Below are positions 49,097 to 49,137 of a stretch of DNA of 49,137 nucleotides, in pieces. The notes under the pieces are model-generated. The model saw only the letters and a list, made by a program, of their open reading frames with translations. It was not told where the DNA came from and did no database searches. This DNA is from JBBDWJ01 sp040902925 (GTDB taxonomy: Bacteria; Acidobacteriota; Terriglobia; Bryobacterales; UBA6623): positions 1-49,137 of the forward strand of contig JBBDWJ010000044.1 in NCBI GenBank assembly GCA_040902925.1, in the 5' to 3' direction. How positions within the stretch are numbered: the stretch's first letter is position 1; every line of letters starts with the position of its first letter. Both the position numbers and the translations under genes were made by a program.

Positions 49097-49137
49097 CTAG
49101 ACTTTCTCCGGCACTTCAAAACCCGGCCGGTAGCGGC
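49097..49137 (-). CDS. possible 3' end of a gene running off the right edge
   Basis: Reading minus strand from the edge gives RYRPGFEVPEKV then TAG. The 13-codon tail looks protein-like and ends 60 bases before the vapBC promoter, but it is far too short to identify. Confidence 0.3.
   Translation of the reverse strand, partial: RYRPGFEVPEKV

Overview
The window reads as a piece of a chromosome from a GC-rich, Gram-negative-type bacterium. The best guess is an acidobacterium close to the Solibacter/Bryobacter group. The pointers are a tandem pair of ~800-residue MacB/FtsX-type permeases of the kind named acidobacterial duplicated orphan permeases (ADOP), a TonB-like protein, and housekeeping enzymes with a mixed gene order. 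This assignment is inference from content, not from a marker gene. I saw no rRNA, tRNA, CRISPR array, insertion sequence, integrase or phage gene. About 46 protein genes cover most of the window. Long reading frames on the opposite strand of real genes are common here because of the high GC and were left out.

Layout from left to right. 0.2-3.2 kb (minus): plsC, then the translationally coupled pair accD-folC. 3.4-5.3 kb: a TonB-like protein and a SprT-like zinc metalloprotein facing each other. 5.4-11.6 kb (plus): fabH, an A-type Fe-S carrier, a methyltransferase overlapping nadE, and a large exported beta-propeller/phosphoesterase, which meets a GMC oxidoreductase (minus) end to end. 13.5-16.4 kb (plus): homoserine dehydrogenase, a class I (DhnA-type) aldolase and an exported protein. 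16.4-19.0 kb (minus): TPM-domain protein, nucleotidyltransferase and LemA. 19.0-21.3 kb (minus): a DUF523-DUF1722 Fe-S protein and an FG-GAP repeat protein. 21.6-30.9 kb (plus): a short MetE-like methyltransferase, an ABC-2 exporter, a TlpA-like thioredoxin, two ADOP permeases and an FKBP isomerase. 31.1-37.0 kb (minus): methyltransferase plus membrane protein, then a three-gene set (unknown protein, atypical SDR, DHDPS-like lyase) and an exported M20 amidohydrolase. 37.1-42.8 kb: RraA-like protein and a degenerate receiver (plus), then transketolase, a Tat-exported D-threonine-aldolase-like protein and a Crp/Fnr regulator (minus).

The right end (42.9-49.0 kb, minus) is an aromatic amino acid cluster: trpC-trpF-trpB-trpA-chorismate mutase-tyrA. 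Its head is unusual. A VapBC-type toxin-antitoxin pair sits directly upstream, and the vapC stop codon overlaps the trpC start codon (TGATG). The only promoter-like sequence I see ahead of the set precedes vapB and carries a perfect 8-bp inverted repeat overlapping the -10 box. If these genes are transcribed together, antitoxin autoregulation would also set trp expression.

Two small-scale patterns recur. First, short tandem repeats of 9-17 bp begin at or just after the stop codon of several genes (near 4.2, 16.36, 30.9, 38.34 and 38.4 kb). Second, short palindromes with similar arms and loops lie in intergenic gaps (0.17, 1.05, 21.5, 25.27, 32.24 and 42.02 kb). Several genes also have a good -10 box so close to the start codon, without a Shine-Dalgarno sequence, that leaderless mRNAs are likely.
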